Shown one piece after another: positions 54,661-63,047 of a stretch of 64,000 nt of DNA. The position numbers were made by a program, and so were the translations under genes. The notes under the pieces were generated by a model. It was not told the DNA's origin and did not search any database. It was given only the letters and a program-made list of their open reading frames with translations. The stretch lies in NCBI GenBank assembly GCA_023412215.1, contig JAEYNX010000029.1:1-64000 (forward strand). Reading direction: 5' to 3'. This DNA is from Bacillota bacterium. GTDB taxonomy: Bacteria; Bacillota; Clostridia; Oscillospirales; Ruminococcaceae. Numbering within the stretch: position 1 is the first letter of the stretch; the number at the start of each line of letters is the position of its first letter.

Positions 54661-54746
54661 TAATGCCGCATGCTGTGGGCTTTTCAAGCGAGCTTTGCTC
54701 CGCCCGACTGGCAGCGAGTTTAGAAAAAGGCAGGTGCCTCAGTTAG
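54661..54746 (+). promoter_or_regulatory. Ribosomal L21-type leader RNA
   Basis: The 5' leader of rplU contains GCCGCATGCTGTGGGC, a central hairpin, GCCCGACTGGCAGCGAGTT and AGGCAGGTGCCT before the start codon. The position and the general pattern (paired GGGC/GCCC, CUGGCAG, AGGUGCCU overlapping the ribosome site) agree with the ribosomal L21 leader of Firmicutes, which mediates autoregulation. Assignment is by eye. Confidence 0.6.
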
Positions 54747-55058
54747 ATGTACGCAATTATTGAAACAGGCGGCAAGCAGTACAAGGTTTCTCAGGGAGAC
54801 GTTGTATTCATCGAGAAGCTTGACGTTCAGCCTGACGAAACCGTTAAGTTTGATAAGATTATTGCCGTGGCAAACGACAATGGTGTAACCTTCGGCAACC
54901 CCACCGTAAACGGTGCCGTTGTAACCGCTAAGGTTGTAAAGAACGGTAAGGCCAAGAAGATTACGGTATTTACCTACAAGTCCAAGAAGAACGAGAAGCG
55001 CAAGATGGGCCATAGACAGCCCTATACCAAGGTGCAGATTGAAACAATCACCGCATAA
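54747..55058 (+). CDS. rplU: 50S ribosomal protein L21
   Basis: Large-subunit protein that contacts 23S rRNA and L20. All 103 residues align with the family: YAIIETGGKQYKVSQGDVVF at the start and FTYKSKKNEKRKMGHRQPYT near the end. First gene of the canonical rplU-prp-rpmA unit; preceded by a promoter and leader that probably allow feedback. Confidence 0.98.
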   Translation: MYAIIETGGKQYKVSQGDVVFIEKLDVQPDETVKFDKIIAVANDNGVTFGNPTVNGAVVTAKVVKNGKAKKITVFTYKSKKNEKRKMGHRQPYTKVQIETITA

Positions 55059-55094
55059 AATGGTTGGATGCTTAAAGCGGGGCGGTAAAACAGC

Positions 55095-55409
55095 ATGATT
55101 ACGGCCAGGTTTGCTCAAAAAGACGGCAGGTTTTGTTCCTTTATGGTCTCGGGCCATTCGGGATACGCCGAAAGCGGCAGCGACATTGTGTGCGCTGCGG
55201 TTTCATCCGCCGTGCAGCTTACCGCTAATGCGGTTACCGAGGTAGCGGGCATTAAGGCTACGGTAAAGGTAAACGAAGACAATATCTCGCTTACCCTGCC
55301 AAATGCCTGCGCAAGCGACGCCTGCGAGCTGCTTATTTCCGCTTTGTATCTTCATCTTACCCTTTTGGCGGAGGATTATAAGGACGCCATACAGGTGATA
55401 ACGGAATAA
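55095..55409 (+). CDS. prp: Ribosomal-processing cysteine protease Prp
   Basis: Cysteine protease that removes the N-terminal extension of L27. Catalytic His21 and Cys33 are in VSGHSGYAESGSDIVCAAVS with the usual 12-residue spacing; 104 residues is typical. It lies between rplU and rpmA, the invariant Firmicutes order, and its substrate is encoded next door with the matching cleavage site. Confidence 0.95.
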   Translation: MITARFAQKDGRFCSFMVSGHSGYAESGSDIVCAAVSSAVQLTANAVTEVAGIKATVKVNEDNISLTLPNACASDACELLISALYLHLTLLAEDYKDAIQVITE

Positions 55410-55442
55410 TTCTAAACACACATATACGGAGGTGCAGTACCC

Positions 55443-55727
55443 ATGATTAAAATCAGTATTCAGTTTTTTGCTCATAAAAAGGGCGTTGGTTCCACCAAGA
55501 ACGGTCGTGATTCCGAGTCTAAGCGCCTTGGCGTAAAGCGTGCGGACGGCCAGTTCGTGCTTGCGGGCAACATCCTTGTTCGTCAGCGCGGCACCCACAT
55601 CCATCCCGGTGAGAACGTGGGCATCGGTTCGGACGACACACTGTTTGCAAAGGCCGACGGCAAGGTAAAGTTCGAGCGTCTTGGCAAAGACCGCAAGAAG
55701 GTTAGCGTTTACGCTGTAGAGCAATAA
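55443..55727 (+). CDS. rpmA: 50S ribosomal protein L27 with cleavable N-terminal extension
   Basis: Large-subunit protein whose mature N-terminus reaches the peptidyl-transferase centre. The 94-residue product begins MIKISIQFF followed by AHKKGVGSTKNGRDS; the QFF-AHKKG junction is the Prp processing site, so the mature protein should start at Ala10. The rest (RRGTHIHPG-like QRGTHIHPGENVGIGSDD) is standard L27. GGAGGT lies about ten bases upstream. Followed by a terminator. Confidence 0.98.
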   Translation: MIKISIQFFAHKKGVGSTKNGRDSESKRLGVKRADGQFVLAGNILVRQRGTHIHPGENVGIGSDDTLFAKADGKVKFERLGKDRKKVSVYAVEQ

Positions 55728-55759
55728 GCCAGCCTTCGCGTTTGATTTTTGTTGCAGTA

Positions 55760-55790
55760 AAAATCCCGAGCCGCTCGCTCGGGATTTTTT
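55760..55790 (+). terminator. Intrinsic terminator of rplU-prp-rpmA
   Basis: Stem AAAATCCCGAGC / GCTCGGGATTTT, loop CGCTC, then T run. Confidence 0.92.
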
Positions 55791-55943
55791 GACTGTTACA
55801 CTGCCTTTTTGGGAAGAATAGAAGGGCAGCTTTATTTCCCTGTAAATAGCGTAGGGTGTACGGCTTATACTTATTTCAATTACGTAATATTTCTTATTGG
55901 AATTAGTATTGCGTAAGCGATTGGCACGAGAAGGAGTAACGGG

Positions 55944-57209
55944 ATGTTTATAGACAAGGCGAAAATCAGCATAAAGGCGGGCGACGGCGGCAACGGCGCG
56001 GTGTCCTTTCACCGCGAGAAATACGTTGCGGCGGGCGGGCCGGACGGCGGTGACGGCGGCAAGGGCGGCGACGTGATCTTTGTGGCCGACACCAACCTTT
56101 CCACCCTTATCGATTTTAAATATAAAAAGAAATACATCGCCCAAAACGGCCAAAACGGTATGGCGAAACGCTGCTTTGGCAAAAGCGCTGAAAACCTTGT
56201 TATACGGGTGCCGCAGGGCACCATCATCCGCGACGCTCAAACCGGGCGCATTATGGCGGACGTTTCGGGCTCCGAGCCGGTGACGGTGGCCAAGGGCGGC
56301 AAGGGTGGCTGGGGCAACGCACATTTTGCCACCCCCACGCGCCAGATACCGCGTTTTGCCAAAAGCGGTATCCCGGGCGAAGGCTACGACCTGCTGCTCG
56401 AGCTTAAGCTGCTTGCCGACGTCGGGCTGGTGGGCTTCCCCAATGTGGGCAAGTCGACCCTCATCTCGATGGTGAGCAACGCGAAGCCCGAGATCGCCAA
56501 CTACCACTTTACCACCCTCATCCCCGTGCTGGGCGTTGTGCGCATAGACGAAGGCAATTCTTACGTAATGGCCGATATCCCAGGGCTGGTCGAGGGTGCC
56601 TCCGAGGGCGTCGGGCTGGGGCATGAGTTTTTGCGCCATGTAGACCGCTGCAGGCTGATTGTGCACATCGTGGATGTCTCTGGCTCCGAGGGGCGCGACC
56701 CGCAGGATGATTTTGAAAAGATCAACTACGAGCTGCGCAACTTCAGCGCGGAGCTTGCAGAGCGCCCGCAGATTGTGGTGGCCAACAAGTGCGACATTGC
56801 CGAGCCCGAGCAGATAGAAGCATTTAAGCGTTTTGTAGAGGAGCAGGGTTACCCCTTCTTCGCCATCGCCGCCGCGACGCGTCAGGGCGTGGACGAGCTT
56901 AAATACGATGTCGCTGCCCGCTTAAAGGGGCTGCCGCCCATCAAGCGGTACGAGGTGGAGGAAGCGCCGCCCGAAAAATTCGGTGACAGCAGAAGCTTTG
57001 AAATCACCAACAACGACGGCGTGTTTGTGGTGGAGGCCCCGTGGCTTCTTAAGATACTCGTAAGTTGCAACATGGAGGATTACGAGTCGCTGCAATACTT
57101 CCAGCGCGTGCTGGTGGAGACCGGCATCATCGATAAGCTGGTGGAGATGGGTGTGCGCGAGGGCGACACCGTAAGTATCTATGACTTTGAATTTGATTAT
57201 GTAAACTAA
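55944..57209 (+). CDS. obgE: GTPase Obg/CgtA
   Basis: Essential GTPase in 50S assembly and stringent response, 421 residues. The glycine-rich Obg fold is at residues 1-158 (GGNGAVSFHREKYVAAGGPD, GGDGGKGGDV), the G domain begins with GFPNVGKST near residue 163, switch region DIPGLVEGASEGVGLGHEFL, and NKCD as G4. A C-terminal OCT domain (about 340-421, DGVFVVEAPWLLKILVS) is present. AAGGAG is nine bases before the ATG. The stop codon lies in the same frame as mrnC, 39 bases before that gene's apparent start. Confidence 0.97.
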   Translation: MFIDKAKISIKAGDGGNGAVSFHREKYVAAGGPDGGDGGKGGDVIFVADTNLSTLIDFKYKKKYIAQNGQNGMAKRCFGKSAENLVIRVPQGTIIRDAQTGRIMADVSGSEPVTVAKGGKGGWGNAHFATPTRQIPRFAKSGIPGEGYDLLLELKLLADVGLVGFPNVGKSTLISMVSNAKPEIANYHFTTLIPVLGVVRIDEGNSYVMADIPGLVEGASEGVGLGHEFLRHVDRCRLIVHIVDVSGSEGRDPQDDFEKINYELRNFSAELAERPQIVVANKCDIAEPEQIEAFKRFVEEQGYPFFAIAAATRQGVDELKYDVAARLKGLPPIKRYEVEEAPPEKFGDSRSFEITNNDGVFVVEAPWLLKILVSCNMEDYESLQYFQRVLVETGIIDKLVEMGVREGDTVSIYDFEFDYVN

Positions 57210-57248
57210 AAGACGGACACAAAAACGATACAACGGGAGGAATACCAT

Positions 57249-57659
57249 ACGAAGTTAAACCTTGAAGAGGCCTCGAACCCAAAGCTGAAAAGCCCGCTGG
57301 CGCTTGCCTTTTTGGGCGACTCGGTTTATGAGCTGCTGGTGCGCGCGCATCTGTCTCAGCAGGGCAGCATGCCTGCCCATAAGCTGCACGTGCTGGCGGT
57401 ACAGCTGGTGCGCGCATCCGCGCAGGCACACGCCGCCGAGATTATTGCACAGCAGCTCAGCGAGGAGGAGGCAGCAATCTTAAAGCGCGGTCGCAACGCC
57501 AACAGCACCACGGTACCCAAGAATGCCAACCCCGCCGATTACCGCATGGCGACGGGCTTGGAGGCGTTGTTCGGCTACTTGTACCTCAAGGGTGAGCAGC
57601 AGCGCATTGGCGAACTGTTTGAGATGATCTGGAAGTCGTATTGCGAAGAGAATAAATAG
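57249..57659 (+). CDS. mrnC: Mini-ribonuclease 3 (apparent ACG start)
   Basis: RNase III-like endonuclease without a dsRNA-binding domain that matures 23S rRNA. The conserved core is LALAFLGDSVYELLVRAHL (catalytic Asp/Glu) and the C-terminal NPADYRMATGLEALFGYLYL. The expected N-terminus, TKLNLEEASNPKLKSPLA, begins at an ACG codon eight bases after a perfect GGGAGG; there is no ATG, GTG or TTG between the obgE stop and a TTG at 57312, and starting at that TTG would remove the first helix and lie inside the catalytic motif. So either translation starts at ACG, or a T-to-C change (or read error) altered an ATG. Directly follows obgE, as in many Clostridia. Confidence 0.85.
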   Translation, partial: TKLNLEEASNPKLKSPLALAFLGDSVYELLVRAHLSQQGSMPAHKLHVLAVQLVRASAQAHAAEIIAQQLSEEEAAILKRGRNANSTTVPKNANPADYRMATGLEALFGYLYLKGEQQRIGELFEMIWKSYCEENK

Positions 57660-57704
57660 AAGGGCCGCTTCACCGGTTTTATTCCGGCAAAGCGGCCTTT
57701 TCTT
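57660..57704. terminator. Bidirectional terminator between mrnC and CheX-like gene
   Basis: Two-part stem GGCCGCTT-CA-CCGG / CCGG-CA-AAGCGGCC, loop TTTTATT, followed by TTTTCTT; immediately after the mrnC stop. Confidence 0.85.
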
Positions 57705-57739
57705 GTTATGCAGAACATAATGTCCGTTGCTGATATGGC

Positions 57740-58645
57740 CTATTCCGCAGCGCAGGGGTCCTCGCCGGATAAGATGAAATGGACCGTTCCGAAGGGGAAG
57801 CCGACGGCTATCACAAACGCGTGGGTAAAGCCGGTTAAGCGCTTGTTGCTCTCATATACCTGCGGCTCAAGGTCCAGCTCTACGGCGAGGGAGTTCGAGG
57901 TGTTCACCGCAAACAGACCGTTGTGCAGGTTTAAAAACTCGCCCACCGAGGCCTTGGTATAATCGTCGTTTAAAGTAAAGCTCTCCTGAGCATAGCGGGA
58001 GGCAAAGGCGGTAAACGCCTTGCTTTCCGCTTCAATTGCCGTAAACAGCTGCTCGCTGCCCTTGATGCGCTGTATGGCGGCCTCTTCACAGTGGTACGCG
58101 GTTTCGACCGAAGAGGGGAGCAGCGTAAAGTCGTCGCCGATAAAGCGGATGATATTTTTAAGCAGCAACGAGACATAATCCGCATACAGGTCTTTTTTGC
58201 TGCCCGCCAGATGAAGCCCGTAAAAATCGCAGATAACCGCACGCACCTCGGAGGCTTTGTTATCCGAAAACTCATTGTCGGTGACCCTCGTGGCCTCTTT
58301 GTAGGCCTTCAGCGCTATGGCAAACTGGCCGTTGGTCATGCTGCCGCTTTCCACCAGCGCCTGTCCCAGCAGCAGGTAACCGCTTTTCTGCGCAGAGAGC
58401 AGCTCGTTTACCTGCTCGGTGGTCATGTACCCAAGCTCCACCGCGAGGTCTCCGATGCGCTTATCGGTATGCATCTGCATCTGGTGCAGCCTGTCCACCT
58501 GCTCCGCGGTCATATACCCCGCGTTGATAGCCAGCACGCCGAGCTTGATATGTATCTTTTGCTGCAGCTCAAGCGCCGCCGAGAGCTGCTGTGGGGTTAC
58601 CAAATGGTTGTTCAGCAGATAGTTGCCGAAAAACTGTGTAAACAT
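57740..58645 (-). CDS. MshEN-like repeat protein with CheX-like C-terminal domain
   Basis: A 301-residue cytosolic protein. Residues about 1-115 contain three helical repeats of the type found in the MshEN/GspE N-terminal domain (LAINAGYMTAEQVDRLHQMQ, LAVELGYMTTEQVNELLSAQ, LVESGSMTNGQFAIALKAY), a fold that in MshE binds c-di-GMP. Residues about 130-300 resemble the CheC/CheX/FliY phosphatase fold; the CheX Glu-X2-Asn catalytic pair fits ASVGEFLNLHNG (Glu236, Asn239). It would dephosphorylate a CheY-like protein, and the adjacent upstream gene encodes just such a receiver. Assignments are by eye. TGGGAGAAAAACG precedes the ATG. Confidence 0.7.
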   Translation of the reverse strand: MFTQFFGNYLLNNHLVTPQQLSAALELQQKIHIKLGVLAINAGYMTAEQVDRLHQMQMHTDKRIGDLAVELGYMTTEQVNELLSAQKSGYLLLGQALVESGSMTNGQFAIALKAYKEATRVTDNEFSDNKASEVRAVICDFYGLHLAGSKKDLYADYVSLLLKNIIRFIGDDFTLLPSSVETAYHCEEAAIQRIKGSEQLFTAIEAESKAFTAFASRYAQESFTLNDDYTKASVGEFLNLHNGLFAVNTSNSLAVELDLEPQVYESNKRLTGFTHAFVIAVGFPFGTVHFILSGEDPCAAE

Positions 58646-58666
58646 CGTTTTTCTCCCACCCCGAGA

Positions 58667-59044
58667 TTATTTGCCGTTTAAGAGATTGCTAACAATCTTG
58701 AGCACCTGCTCGTCCTCCACCGGCTTTTGCAGAAAATCGTACACCCCAAAGTCTACGGCTTCTTTCAGGTGGCTCTGCGTGCCTACCGAAGAAGCCATCA
58801 CCACCTTGGCATTGGGGTTAATCGCGTGAATCTCTTTTAGTGCCTCAAGGCCGGTCTTTTTGGGCATAATGATATCCATAAAAACAATGTCCGGCTGTTG
58901 CTCGCCGTATATTCTAACGGCTTCTTCTCCGTCTACGGCCTCCAGCAGGATGCCAAAGCCGATTTTGGCAAGCAAATTTCTGAACTTCTTTCTTACCAAA
59001 ATGGAATCATCGCATACAAGGGCCTTCATTTTCGTGATTTCCAT
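58667..59044 (-). CDS. Single-domain response regulator (CheY-like)
   Basis: A stand-alone receiver domain of 125 residues. The acidic pair is Asp12-Asp13 (ALVCDDSILVRKK), the phosphorylated Asp57 is in DIVFMDIIMPKKTG, the switch Ser is in KVVMASSVGTQ and the conserved Lys is in FLQKPVED. No output domain. Only 21 bases separate its stop from the CheX-like gene, so the two are cotranscribed and probably form a phosphorylation/dephosphorylation pair. No kinase is nearby. A second possible start is the Met at residue 6. Confidence 0.92.
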   Translation of the reverse strand: MEITKMKALVCDDSILVRKKFRNLLAKIGFGILLEAVDGEEAVRIYGEQQPDIVFMDIIMPKKTGLEALKEIHAINPNAKVVMASSVGTQSHLKEAVDFGVYDFLQKPVEDEQVLKIVSNLLNGK

Positions 59045-59237
59045 AGGTGTTTGCTCGCTCTCTTTCCGTCAGTTTCAATTCCCTTCACTTTCACCTATTA
59101 TTCTACACCAGATTAACAGATTTTTCAACAAGAAGTCGCTGGAAAATGGCATTATTGCGCGAGAAATCAACGCTGCAAACCAACAACCCTTTTACTGGAA
59201 ACACGTCTACCGCGCGGCTTTGCAGAGCATTTTTGCC
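59045..59237. other. Intergenic region upstream of response regulator
   Basis: No gene is visible. Short open frames on the plus strand run through it but lack ribosome sites. It should hold the minus-strand promoter for the response-regulator operon, which I could not pinpoint. Confidence 0.4.
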
Positions 59238-59266
59238 TTGACAACAAATTCATAGTGTAGTAACAT
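59238..59266 (+). promoter_or_regulatory. SigA-type promoter upstream of aspS
   Basis: Consensus TTGACA, 17-base spacer, TAACAT; predicted start near 59273, about 217 bases before the aspS ATG. Confidence 0.75.
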
Positions 59267-59276
59267 AAAAAGGGTG

Positions 59277-59317
59277 GCAAAGGCGCTCTCTTTTTTTGGG
59301 TGCCTTTGCGCTTTTTT
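59277..59317 (+). terminator. Leader terminator/attenuator before aspS
   Basis: Stem GCAAAGGC / GCCTTTGC with a 17-base pyrimidine-rich loop, followed by GCTTTTTT. It begins only a few bases after the predicted start site, so transcripts would end at about 45 bases unless antiterminated. No T-box features are visible. The remaining leader (59318-59489) has no gene. Confidence 0.65.
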
Positions 59318-59489
59318 GTAAAACTTCGGCGCTTTTGTACACTAAAATAGCAATGGGGTAGCGTAATTTTTAATGGCGGTTCACTTTTGCTTAAAATTGT
59401 TGGCCTGCGAGATTGCAGGTGAAACTAAAATATATTATTATTAAATTTGGCTTTATCATCATACAAGCTTGCGAGAGGGTAGTGAAACA

Positions 59490-61238
59490 ATGATTTCGGT
59501 AAACAGGTATCGAACACACACATGCGGCGAATTGGGAGAGAAGGACATTGGCAGTAACGTTTCGGTGGCGGGATGGGTAGCAAATATCCGCGACCACGGC
59601 GGTATCCTGTTTTTAGACCTGCGCGACCAATACGGCGTTGTTCAGGTGGTTATAAAAAATGACGCGATGCTGGAGAATGTCACCAAGGAATGTACCGTAA
59701 CCATCAGCGGGCCGGTTATTAGGCGCGATGAAGATACCTACAACCCCAAGATCGCCACCGGCACCATCGAGGTTGTGGCTGAGCGCTTGGAGGTACTGGG
59801 CAAGGCGCTTTCCATGCTCCCCTTTGAGGTGGACGCCTCCAAAGAAACCAAGGAGGAGCTGCGCCTTAAATACCGCTACCTCGACCTGCGAAACCCCAAG
59901 GTTCATGATAATATCGTCAAGCGTTCCAATATCATTTCGTTTTTGCGCGGCAAGATGACCGAAATGGGCTTTTTAGAGATACAAACCCCCATCCTCACGG
60001 CCTCGTCGCCCGAGGGTGCGCGCGATTACTTAATCCCAAGCCGTAAGCATCAGGGCCAGTTCTACGCGCTGCCGCAAGCGCCGCAGCTCTTTAAGCAGCT
60101 GCTCATGGTGTCGGGCTTTGACCGTTACTTCCAGATTGCTCCCTGCTTCCGCGACGAGGATGCAAGGGCCGACCGCTCGCCCGGCGAGTTTTATCAGCTC
60201 GATTTTGAGATGGCCTTCGCGACGCAGGAGGATGTCTTCGCAATTGCCGAAGAGGTGCTTTACGCCACCTTTGCGAAGTTCACCGATAAAAAGGTATACG
60301 AGCCGCCCTTCCCGCGCATCACCTATGCGGACGCGATGCTCAAATACGGCAGCGATAAGCCCGATCTGCGCAACCCGCTGCAGATTATCGATATCAGCGA
60401 CATGTTTGTTGAGAGCGACTTTGCCCCCTTCCGAGGCAAGACCGTTCGCGCCGTCAATGTAGAAAACTGCGGGTCGCAGCCGAAGAGCTTTTTTGAGAAC
60501 ATGCTCAACTTCGCGCTCTCCATCGGCATGAAGGGCCTCGGCTATATCAAGGTGGACGACGAGATGAACTACCTCGGTCCCATCAATAAATTCTTAAGTG
60601 AAGCGCAGCGCGAGGAGCTGAAAACGCGCGCGGGGTTAAAGCCCGGGTGTGTGCTGTTCTTTATTGCCGATACGAAAAACGAGGCGCCCAAGCTTGCGGG
60701 GCAGATACGCACCGAGCTTGGCAGCCGTTTAAACCTTATCGATAAAGAATCCTTCCGCATGTGCTTTGTGGTGGATTTCCCGATGTTCGAGCTCGATGAG
60801 GAGACCGGTGAGCCGGCCTTTACCCATAACCCGTTTTCGATGCCGCAGGGCGGTTTAGACGCCCTTAACAACAAGAACCCGCTCGACGTGCTCGCCTACC
60901 AGTACGACATCGTGTGCAACGGCGTGGAGCTTTCCTCCGGCGCTGTGCGAAACCACGATCTGGATATCATGGTAAAGGCGTTCGAAATCGCGGGCTATAC
61001 CGAGGAGACCATCAAAGAGAAGTTTTCGAGCCTTTATACCGCGTTTAAATACGGCGCGCCGCCCCACGCGGGCATGGCGCCCGGTGTCGACCGCATGGTG
61101 ATGCTGATTACGGAGGAGGAGAACATCCGCGAGGTTATCGCGTTCCCTATGAACAGCAACGCGCAGGACCTGATGATGGGCTCCCCCTGCGAGGTAACCG
61201 AAAAACAGCTTCGCGAGGTGCATATCAAGCTTCGCTAG
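59490..61238 (+). CDS. aspS: Aspartyl-tRNA synthetase, probably non-discriminating
   Basis: Class II synthetase, 582 residues from ATG 59490. The N-terminal OB fold contains VAGWVANIRDHGGILFLDLR; His36 in RDHGG is the residue that marks non-discriminating bacterial AspRS (discriminating enzymes such as E. coli have Leu). The catalytic core shows SPEGARDYLIPSRKH, the flipping-loop region CFRDEDARADRSPGEFYQLD and the motif 3 region APPHAGMAPGVDRMVM. The bacterial GAD insertion is present between. Directly followed by gatC-gatA-gatB, so mischarged Asp-tRNA(Asn) would be amidated by GatCAB. Behind a promoter with an attenuator-like hairpin. Confidence 0.96.
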   Translation: MISVNRYRTHTCGELGEKDIGSNVSVAGWVANIRDHGGILFLDLRDQYGVVQVVIKNDAMLENVTKECTVTISGPVIRRDEDTYNPKIATGTIEVVAERLEVLGKALSMLPFEVDASKETKEELRLKYRYLDLRNPKVHDNIVKRSNIISFLRGKMTEMGFLEIQTPILTASSPEGARDYLIPSRKHQGQFYALPQAPQLFKQLLMVSGFDRYFQIAPCFRDEDARADRSPGEFYQLDFEMAFATQEDVFAIAEEVLYATFAKFTDKKVYEPPFPRITYADAMLKYGSDKPDLRNPLQIIDISDMFVESDFAPFRGKTVRAVNVENCGSQPKSFFENMLNFALSIGMKGLGYIKVDDEMNYLGPINKFLSEAQREELKTRAGLKPGCVLFFIADTKNEAPKLAGQIRTELGSRLNLIDKESFRMCFVVDFPMFELDEETGEPAFTHNPFSMPQGGLDALNNKNPLDVLAYQYDIVCNGVELSSGAVRNHDLDIMVKAFEIAGYTEETIKEKFSSLYTAFKYGAPPHAGMAPGVDRMVMLITEEENIREVIAFPMNSNAQDLMMGSPCEVTEKQLREVHIKLR

Positions 61239-61258
61239 GCTGAGAAGGAGATAAAGCT

Positions 61259-61540
61259 ATGGCAGTAACCAAAGAAGAGATTCTCGACATCGCGCTGCTC
61301 TCCAAGCTGTGGGTGGCCGAGGAGGAGCTGGACAAGCTTACCGAGGACATGGCAGGCATTATCGCGTTCGCCGACACTATTAATGCCGTAGGCGAATCTG
61401 CCGAGGAGTTTGACAATATCAATAACCTTTCCAACGTGTTCAGGGAGGATACGGTAGTGCCTTCCTGCGACCGCGCGCTCATCCTAAAGAACGTAAACGG
61501 CGGCGAAAACGGTTATTTCCCCGTAAAAAAGCGTATGTAG
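61259..61540 (+). CDS. gatC: Aspartyl/glutamyl-tRNA amidotransferase subunit C
   Basis: Small belt-like subunit that wraps GatA and GatB together, 93 residues. The family pattern is clear: VTKEEILDIALLSKLWVAEE at the N-terminus and a C-terminal NVFREDTVVPSCDRALIL (the NVxRxD motif). Twenty bases after aspS, with AAGGAG upstream. Confidence 0.95.
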   Translation: MAVTKEEILDIALLSKLWVAEEELDKLTEDMAGIIAFADTINAVGESAEEFDNINNLSNVFREDTVVPSCDRALILKNVNGGENGYFPVKKRM

Positions 61541-61571
61541 CCGTTGCATCTTTTATCGGAAAGGGTTGGTT

Positions 61572-63047
61572 ATGAAAATGCAGAGAAATGAAAGCAGGAT
61601 ACGCCGTCTGCACGAGCTCTTAACAAAAAAGGAGCTTTCGTGCACCGAGCTTACTCAAAAATATATCGATAAGATTGAGTCGGATAACGCAAAGCTGAAT
61701 GCCTATGTCAATAAAACCCCCGCACGGGCGCTGGCAGCTGCCGCGGCAGTGGATAAAAAACTTCAGGCCGGCGGGCAAATCTCGCCGCTCGAAGGCATTC
61801 CCATGACGCTTAAGGACAACATCTCGACAGATGGCATTGAAACCACCTGCTGCTCGAATATCTTAAAGAGCTATGTGCCCATCTACGACGCGACGGTATG
61901 GAAGACGCTCAAAGGCCAGAACTCTGTGCTGCTGGGTAAAACCAACATGGATGAGTTCGCGATGGGCTCCTCCTGCGAGACTTCCTGCTTCGGCGGCGCG
62001 CTCAACCCGCACAATCAGGCGCATGTTGCGGGCGGCAGCTCGGGCGGTGTTGCGTCCGCGGTGGGCGGCAACCTTGCCGTTTTCGGGCTTGGCTCCGATA
62101 CGGGCGGTTCCATCCGCCAGCCCGCGAGCTTTTGCGGTCTTGTAGGCTTAAAGCCGAGCTATGGCGCCGTTTCGCGCTATGGCCTTATCGCCTACGCCTC
62201 CAGCCTCGACCAGATCGGCCCCATCACCTCCACCGTAGAGGACGCGGCGCTGGTGTTCGACGCCATCTCGGGCAAGGATGAGATGGACTCCACCTCCAGT
62301 GGCGCCAGGGAAACCACGGCGGATAAGCTTAGCGGCGACATCAGGAGCATGCGCATCGGCGTTGCGCGCGAGTATTTCGACGGCATCCGTGACGATGTAA
62401 AGCTAGCGCTGGAGAACGCCGTTAAAACCTACGAGCGCATGGGCGCCGAGATCGTTTACTTTAACCTGCCTATTCTGAAGTACGCCCTGCCGGTGTATTA
62501 TATTCTGGCCTGCGCGGAGGCTTCCTCCAACCTTGGCCGCTACGACGGCATCCGTTACGGCTACCGCGCCCAGAGCTACAACTCGGTGCACGAGATGATC
62601 TGCAAAACCCGCAGCGAGGGCTTCGGCGCCGAGGTAAAGCGCCGCATTCTACTCGGTACCTATGTGCTGAGCTCGGGCTACTACGACGCCTACTACAAGA
62701 AGGCGCAGAACCTGCGCGGCAGCATCGTCAAGGCGTTCCGCAGCGCGTTTGAGGCCTGTGATGTCATCCTCGCGCCCACCGTGCCCATGACGGCGTTTGA
62801 GCTCAACTTCACCTCAAAGGATCAGGTAGAAACCTACCTCACCGATATCTGTACCGTGCCCATCAATATCGCGGGGCTGCCCGCCGTTTCCATCCCCTGC
62901 GGCTTCGACGCCAAGGGTCTGCCCATTGGCATGCAGCTTATCGGCAACACCTTCTGCGAAAGCACGATCCTTCGGGCCGCTTATCACTTTGAAAGCGAGA
63001 AGTGCGCCGAAATCTATAAGGATTTGGATTTGGGGGTAAGGCTATGA
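61572..63047 (+). CDS. gatA: Aspartyl/glutamyl-tRNA amidotransferase subunit A
   Basis: Glutaminase subunit that releases ammonia from glutamine for transamidation; amidase-signature family, 491 residues from ATG 61572 (AAAGGG upstream). The Ser-cisSer-Lys triad is visible: Lys in GIPMTLKDNIS, cis-Ser in VAGGSSGGVASAVGG and nucleophile Ser in GSDTGGSIRQPASFCG. The last four bases overlap the gatB start. Confidence 0.97.
   Translation: MKMQRNESRIRRLHELLTKKELSCTELTQKYIDKIESDNAKLNAYVNKTPARALAAAAAVDKKLQAGGQISPLEGIPMTLKDNISTDGIETTCCSNILKSYVPIYDATVWKTLKGQNSVLLGKTNMDEFAMGSSCETSCFGGALNPHNQAHVAGGSSGGVASAVGGNLAVFGLGSDTGGSIRQPASFCGLVGLKPSYGAVSRYGLIAYASSLDQIGPITSTVEDAALVFDAISGKDEMDSTSSGARETTADKLSGDIRSMRIGVAREYFDGIRDDVKLALENAVKTYERMGAEIVYFNLPILKYALPVYYILACAEASSNLGRYDGIRYGYRAQSYNSVHEMICKTRSEGFGAEVKRRILLGTYVLSSGYYDAYYKKAQNLRGSIVKAFRSAFEACDVILAPTVPMTAFELNFTSKDQVETYLTDICTVPINIAGLPAVSIPCGFDAKGLPIGMQLIGNTFCESTILRAAYHFESEKCAEIYKDLDLGVRL

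Noticed and set aside
55203..56666. 487-codon minus-strand open frame across prp, rpmA and obgE
   Set aside because: Shadow of three well-identified genes on the plus strand.
57312..57659. TTG start for mrnC
   Set aside because: It would begin inside the LGDSVYE catalytic motif and lacks a ribosome site; the ACG start has both conserved N-terminus and GGGAGG.
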